NCBI RefSeq assembly: GCF_018128545.1
Contig: NZ_JAGSND010000002.1
Span: forward strand, 124,001 to 188,000
Reading direction: 5' to 3'
DNA: 64,000 nucleotides
From: Sinanaerobacter chloroacetimidivorans
GTDB taxonomy: Bacteria > Bacillota > Clostridia > Peptostreptococcales > Anaerovoracaceae
Shown: positions 59,796-64,000 of the stretch, one piece after another
Layout: the number at the start of each line of letters is the position of its first letter
How positions within the stretch are numbered: position 1 is the stretch's first letter
Program-made: the position numbers and the translations under genes
Notes under the pieces: model-generated
What the model saw: the letters and a program-made list of their open reading frames with translations, nothing else
Told to the model about the DNA's origin: nothing
The model's database searches: none

Positions 59796-61743
59796 TTTCC
59801 TCCTCCTTAGCATCGAAACGCTTTGCAAATTGGCTGTTATAGAGGTCCTCATAAAAACCCTTCCGTTTCATCAGCTCATCATGGGTTCCCTGCTCGATGA
59901 CAGTGCCGTTTTTCATCACCAGAATCAAGTCTGCATTTTTAATGGTAGACAGGCGGTGAGCGATAACAAAGCTGGTACGTCCCTCCATCAGGCTTTTCAT
60001 CGCTTTTTGTATCAGCGCTTCTGTTCTCGTATCAACGCTGGAGGTGGCTTCATCAAGGATTAAAATCGGGGGATCGGCAAGAAGCGCTCTTGCAATGGTT
60101 ATGAGCTGTTTCTGACCCTGCGATATATTGGATGCCTCTTCATTTAATATTGTATCATATCCCAGGGGTAAAGATCTAATAAAATGATCCGCATGAGCAG
60201 CTTTTGCTGCTTCTATAATTTTTTCCGGATCGGGATTTTCCAGACCGTAACCGATGTTTTCCAGGATCGTTCCTTTATAAAGCCAGGTATCCTGAAGCAC
60301 CATGCCGAACAATCCCCGGAGATCCCCTCTCGTCATCTTTGTTATATCGATACCATCAATGGTGATCCGCCCCCCGTTTAATTCATAAAACCGCAGCAGC
60401 AGGTTGATCATGGTTGTTTTTCCTGCCCCTGTAGGTCCGACGATGGCTATCATTTGTCCGGGATTTACGTGAATATTCATATCCTCGATAAGAGGAACAT
60501 CCTCTTTGTATCGGAAGCTTACGTGCTCAAAATCAACCTTTCCCGTTATGTTCCCTTTTTCAATTCTTACGTTATCAACGGGGTCCGGGATCTGCTCTTC
60601 CTCATCCAGTACCTCGAAAACTCTCTCCGCACTTGCGATGGTTCCCTGAATAATATTGGCGATGTTGGCAGTTTGAACGATGGGCTGGGTAAATTGACGC
60701 ATGTACTGAATAAAAGCCTGAATGTCGCCGATTTCAATGGCCTTTTTTGCCACCAGCAGACCTCCTATGATACAGATGAAAACATAACCGAGATTATTCA
60801 CAAAGTTCAGTGCCGGCATAATGACACCAGACATGAATTGGGCTTTCCATCCTGCATGGTAGAGCTGCTCATTGATCCTGCGAAACTGCTCAATGGATTC
60901 CTTTTCGTGTCCAAAGACCTTTACGATTTTATGCCCCGTATACATTTCTTCAACATGGCCGTTTAATTCTCCCAGAGATTTTTGCTGACGGGCAAAAAAT
61001 ATCTGAGATTTTTTAGCTATGAATACTGTCAAAATACCGCAAGCTGGCAGCGTAACCAAGGCAATCAAAGTCATCAGCGGGCTGATAGACAGCATCATGA
61101 TCAAAATCCCGATAATCGTAACCAGGGACGTGATAAGCTGTGTCAAGCTCTGCTGCAGTGTTGTGGCAATGTTATCCATGTCATTGGTTACACGGCTTAG
61201 AATTTCTCCATGGGTTCTGCCGTCAAAGTATTTTAGCGGCAGCCGATCCAATTTTTCCTTTACTTCATTTCGCATGATAAAAACCGTTCTCTGTGAAACC
61301 CCTGACATGATAAAGGACATGGCATAGCTGCACAGACAGCTGATGACATACAGAAAGATCATCAGGATCATGATCCTGCCGATATAGCCGAAGTCAAAAA
61401 GAGGAATCGGCGATTTTCTCAATCCATCTATGACAGGTTCCGGCGCATGCTGACTGACAGCGGCCTGAATCTTTGCAATATACGCATATTGAGCAATTAC
61501 TCCATCAGCGATTTTCGTTGTCGCTTTTCCCAGCACCTTCGGTCCGAAGATAGAAAAAACAGTGCTGACGACGGCTAGTATCCCAACTGCGAAAAAGCGC
61601 ATTTTCTGAGGCTCCAGATAACGGACCAGCCGCTTCAGGGTTCCTTTAAAATCCTTCGCCTTCTCAGTGGGCCTTCCCATGGCGCCTCCCATGGGACCTC
61701 CCCCCATGGGGCTTTTCACTGGCTGTTTTTTTTCATCACTCAT
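59788..61743 (-). CDS. ABC exporter, type IV fold (heterodimer half, long form)
   Basis: 651 residues. A methionine/glycine-rich N-terminus (KSPMGGGPMGGAMGR) precedes six membrane helices (about 45-380) and one cassette with Walker A GPTGAGKTT, signature ISQGQKQLITIARALL, Walker B ILILDEATSSVD and switch HRLSTI. The catalytic glutamate is present in this half. With the 578-residue partner upstream, whose own motifs differ, it fits a heterodimeric multidrug exporter of the LmrCD/YheIH type. The extracellular loop between the first two helices is enlarged (KIADGVIAQYAYIAKIQAAVSQ). Confidence 0.93.
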   Translation of the reverse strand: MSDEKKQPVKSPMGGGPMGGAMGRPTEKAKDFKGTLKRLVRYLEPQKMRFFAVGILAVVSTVFSIFGPKVLGKATTKIADGVIAQYAYIAKIQAAVSQHAPEPVIDGLRKSPIPLFDFGYIGRIMILMIFLYVISCLCSYAMSFIMSGVSQRTVFIMRNEVKEKLDRLPLKYFDGRTHGEILSRVTNDMDNIATTLQQSLTQLITSLVTIIGILIMMLSISPLMTLIALVTLPACGILTVFIAKKSQIFFARQQKSLGELNGHVEEMYTGHKIVKVFGHEKESIEQFRRINEQLYHAGWKAQFMSGVIMPALNFVNNLGYVFICIIGGLLVAKKAIEIGDIQAFIQYMRQFTQPIVQTANIANIIQGTIASAERVFEVLDEEEQIPDPVDNVRIEKGNITGKVDFEHVSFRYKEDVPLIEDMNIHVNPGQMIAIVGPTGAGKTTMINLLLRFYELNGGRITIDGIDITKMTRGDLRGLFGMVLQDTWLYKGTILENIGYGLENPDPEKIIEAAKAAHADHFIRSLPLGYDTILNEEASNISQGQKQLITIARALLADPPILILDEATSSVDTRTEALIQKAMKSLMEGRTSFVIAHRLSTIKNADLILVMKNGTVIEQGTHDELMKRKGFYEDLYNSQFAKRFDAKEEENE

Positions 61744-63472
61744 AAGTATTCATCTCCTCTTCAGAAAGCTGGGACGATACAATTTCTCTGTAAACCTGAC
61801 AGCTTTGCAAAAGTTCTTTATGGGTGCCCATCCCAACCAGTTCTCCATCGTCGAGAACCAGGATTTGATCTGCATCCATAACCGTACTGACTCTTTGTGC
61901 CACAATAATCACCGCCGCATTCCCGGTTTCATTTTTTAAGGCAGCCCGGAGCTTTGCATCTGTTTTAAAATCAAGTGCTGAAAAGCTGTCGTCAAAGATA
62001 TAGATCTCCGGTTTTCTGACCAAAGCCCTGGCAATGGAAAGCCGTTGTTTTTGTCCTCCGGATACATTGGTGCCCCCCTGGGCAATGATCGTATCAAAGC
62101 CGTCGGGCATATCCGCAATGAAGTCGGAAGCCTGCGCGATCTCTGCTGCATGGCAGATTTCTTCTTCAGTGGCATTCATCTTTCCATAGCTGAGATTTTC
62201 CGTAATGCTGCCGGAAAACAAGACTGCTGACTGCGGTACAAATCCAATCTTATTGCGAAGCTCCTCCTGGGAGAAATCCTTTACATTGATGCTGTCCACA
62301 AAAACGGCCCCCTGGCTTGCATCATAAAATCTGGGTATCATATTGATCAAAGTGGATTTTCCGGAGCCGGTTCCCCCTATAATAGCCGTAACCTCGCCAG
62401 GCCCTGCCTCAAAGGTAATATTGGATAATGCCGGCTGCTCTGCTCCCGGATAATAAAAGGAAACATTCTCAAAGGCCACAAATCCGGTTTTACCGCCAGA
62501 CGGCCTCCTCTCTTCAGGATCCAGAATTTCCGGTTCCATTTCCAGGACTTCATTGACACGTTCCGCAGAAGCCTGAGCCCTTGGTATCATTACAAACATC
62601 ACCGCTACCATGACAAAGGAGAACATAATCTGCATGGCGTATTGGATAAATGCCATCATATCACCGATCTGCATGTTGTTCTGGGCGATCCTCCAGCCTC
62701 CGAACCAGGTAATGGCAATGGACGTCACATTCAATAGAAGCATCATCACCGGTTGAATCACCGCCATGGTTTGATTTGCCTTGATGGCCGTATTGGTCAG
62801 ATCCCCATTGGCATCCTTGAATCGGTTATGTTCATGGTTCAGCTTATTGAAAGCCCTGATGACCCGGATTCCTGTCAGATTTTCTCTAAGGACCATATTC
62901 AGCCGATCCAGCTTCTTTTGCATGGATTTAAATAGCGGCATCACGGCCAGAGAGACCGCTCCCATAAATGCCAACAAAACAGGGATAACCACCAGCAGAA
63001 TCACCGTCAGCCCCTTATCCCTGGATACTGCCATAACAATTCCGCCGATGCACATTACCGGTGCATAGATCATAAAGCGGAGCATCATAACCAGAACCGT
63101 CTGGATTTGAACAATGTCATTGGTGGTTCTGGTGATCAGGGAAGCCGTTCCCAGTTTATCGAATTCATGGAGTGAATAATTTTCCACCCGGGTAAATACC
63201 ATATCCCTCAGATTTTTTCCAACACCCAGTGCAACCTTGGCCGAGAAAAATGCGCCTATAATTGAGCACAGCGAGCTGCCTAAGGCTACCAGCAGCATAT
63301 AGCCGCCGTATGTGAGGATATATCCGGTATCCCCCTGCATCATCCCGTTATTGACCACATCGGACATCAATGTCGGCAAAGCCAGCTCTGCCATGGCTTG
63401 CCCGAATATGAACAATAATATGAAAAAAATCATCGTAGAAAATGGTTTTAAATTTTTTAATATCTTAAACAT
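61736..63472 (-). CDS. ABC exporter, type IV fold (heterodimer half, short form)
   Basis: 578 residues: six membrane helices and one cassette with Walker A GGTGSGKST, signature VSGGQKQRLSIARALV and Walker B IYIFDDSFSALD. Here the catalytic glutamate after Walker B is aspartate-serine (FDDS), the degenerate site typical of one half of heterodimeric exporters, while its partner keeps DEA. The switch histidine is also changed (VAQRVSTV). It therefore forms an asymmetric pair with the 651-residue half, whose start it overlaps by eight bases. Confidence 0.93.
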   Translation of the reverse strand: MFKILKNLKPFSTMIFFILLFIFGQAMAELALPTLMSDVVNNGMMQGDTGYILTYGGYMLLVALGSSLCSIIGAFFSAKVALGVGKNLRDMVFTRVENYSLHEFDKLGTASLITRTTNDIVQIQTVLVMMLRFMIYAPVMCIGGIVMAVSRDKGLTVILLVVIPVLLAFMGAVSLAVMPLFKSMQKKLDRLNMVLRENLTGIRVIRAFNKLNHEHNRFKDANGDLTNTAIKANQTMAVIQPVMMLLLNVTSIAITWFGGWRIAQNNMQIGDMMAFIQYAMQIMFSFVMVAVMFVMIPRAQASAERVNEVLEMEPEILDPEERRPSGGKTGFVAFENVSFYYPGAEQPALSNITFEAGPGEVTAIIGGTGSGKSTLINMIPRFYDASQGAVFVDSINVKDFSQEELRNKIGFVPQSAVLFSGSITENLSYGKMNATEEEICHAAEIAQASDFIADMPDGFDTIIAQGGTNVSGGQKQRLSIARALVRKPEIYIFDDSFSALDFKTDAKLRAALKNETGNAAVIIVAQRVSTVMDADQILVLDDGELVGMGTHKELLQSCQVYREIVSSQLSEEEMNTYE

Positions 63473-63474
63473 AT

Positions 63475-64000
63475 CTATTCGTTCGCGATTTGAACCGGCA
63501 TACTATCAAATAAATGATTCGCATTTGTTATCGCTACCGACTCATTGCCGTTCAAACCTTTTAGAATTTCTATCTCGCTGTCATTTTTCAATCCGGTAAT
63601 AACCATTTTCTTTTTGGCAATGCCATCCTCTATTACAAAGAGATAGCTTTCCCCATTATTTTCTACGACTGAGGAAGAAGGTACCACCATATGAGAAACC
63701 CCTTTTGCCTTTATCTCTGCATGAGCGGATAAACCCGATGCGAAATTTTCGGTATTTTCCAAACGGATTTCTACCGGAAAATAAGTCCCTGTACTCACCG
63801 ACATGGAGCCAATGGTTTCAATTCTCCCTTGAAAGCTGCGGTCAGGATAGATATCAATGGTCAACTCCACCAGGTCTCCCTTCTTTATGTAGGGAAGTGC
63901 ATTTTGGGGTACCGTACCCTTCAGCTTCAAAACACTCATATCCGCTATCGTCAGCATCGTACTGCCCACTGCAGCGTTCTCACCTGCCGTAATATTTTTA
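63475..64000 (-). CDS. Efflux adaptor (HlyD/RND periplasmic-adaptor-like), C-terminal part
   Basis: The last 175 residues of a protein whose start lies beyond the window. ITAGENAAVGSTMLTIADMSVLKLKGTVPQNALPYIKKGDLVELTIDIYP and FQGRIETIGSMSV belong to the barrel domain of membrane fusion proteins, with the end GLKNDSEIEILKGLNGNESVAI as the proximal domain. In Gram-positive bacteria such adaptors work with ABC exporters. It ends two bases before the first exporter gene, so the operon continues adaptor, exporter, exporter, MarR. Confidence 0.88.
   Translation of the reverse strand, partial: KNITAGENAAVGSTMLTIADMSVLKLKGTVPQNALPYIKKGDLVELTIDIYPDRSFQGRIETIGSMSVSTGTYFPVEIRLENTENFASGLSAHAEIKAKGVSHMVVPSSSVVENNGESYLFVIEDGIAKKKMVITGLKNDSEIEILKGLNGNESVAITNANHLFDSMPVQIANE

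Overview
The window reads as a chromosomal segment of an anaerobic, low-to-moderate GC, Gram-positive bacterium of the class Clostridia. Pointers are strong AGGAGG ribosome binding sites, many small TetR/XRE regulators, a split cobalamin-dependent methylmalonyl-CoA mutase, FeoAB iron uptake, ABC-F and ABC-exporter genes, and an L,D-transpeptidase. Family or genus cannot be fixed from this sequence alone.

Layout. 1-7588 (all minus strand): a U32-type peptidase and an ABC-F ATPase behind a possible attenuator leader; a six-gene tRNA operon (Met, Val, Asp, His, Gln, Cys) with a consensus promoter and a terminator; then an operon of mutase large subunit, mutase B12 subunit, MeaB-like GTPase and a diguanylate-cyclase-like protein whose signature is GGDKF. 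7813-9910 (plus): feoA-feoB.

9999-35649 is the remarkable part. It looks like a headless, non-contractile (F-type) phage-tail particle locus. It has an XRE repressor plus ImmA-type protease, a tyrosine-recombinase-like protein without recognisable catalytic residues, and an 884-residue protein that I identify as a single-subunit two-barrel RNA polymerase of the YonO/QDE-1 (eukaryotic RdRP-like) class, with a DxDGD active-site motif. A zinc-ribbon protein overlaps its 3' end. Then come tail terminator, tube, chaperone, amidase, holin-like proteins, tape measure, baseplate and hub proteins and several adhesive fibres. No terminase, portal, capsid or active integrase is present. A 20-base element (TATAACTTATTTCCAAATTA) occurs five times, plus two degenerate copies, and always points at a gene of the control region, twice directly in front of the polymerase. 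I infer a domesticated tail particle with its own RNA polymerase and a private cis-element, gated by the XRE/ImmA switch.

35720-64000 is ordinary accessory chromosome: peroxiredoxin, an HD-GYP protein, YyaL-like protein, TetR-controlled units with visible palindromic operators (40.1, 49.0, 52.5 and 53.7 kb), an isochorismatase-like hydrolase, L,D-transpeptidase, an ABC transporter with an XRE-AbrB regulator, a rifampicin phosphotransferase-like enzyme, an ECF sigma factor that has lost region 4, nitroreductase, Fe-S protein, an RlmA-type methyltransferase, FMN-binding protein and flavodoxin, RsgA, a PaaK-like ligase, and a MarR-controlled pair of ABC exporters with an adaptor that runs off the end. 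Small gene remnants (acetyltransferase, glycoside hydrolase, unknown) mark past rearrangements.
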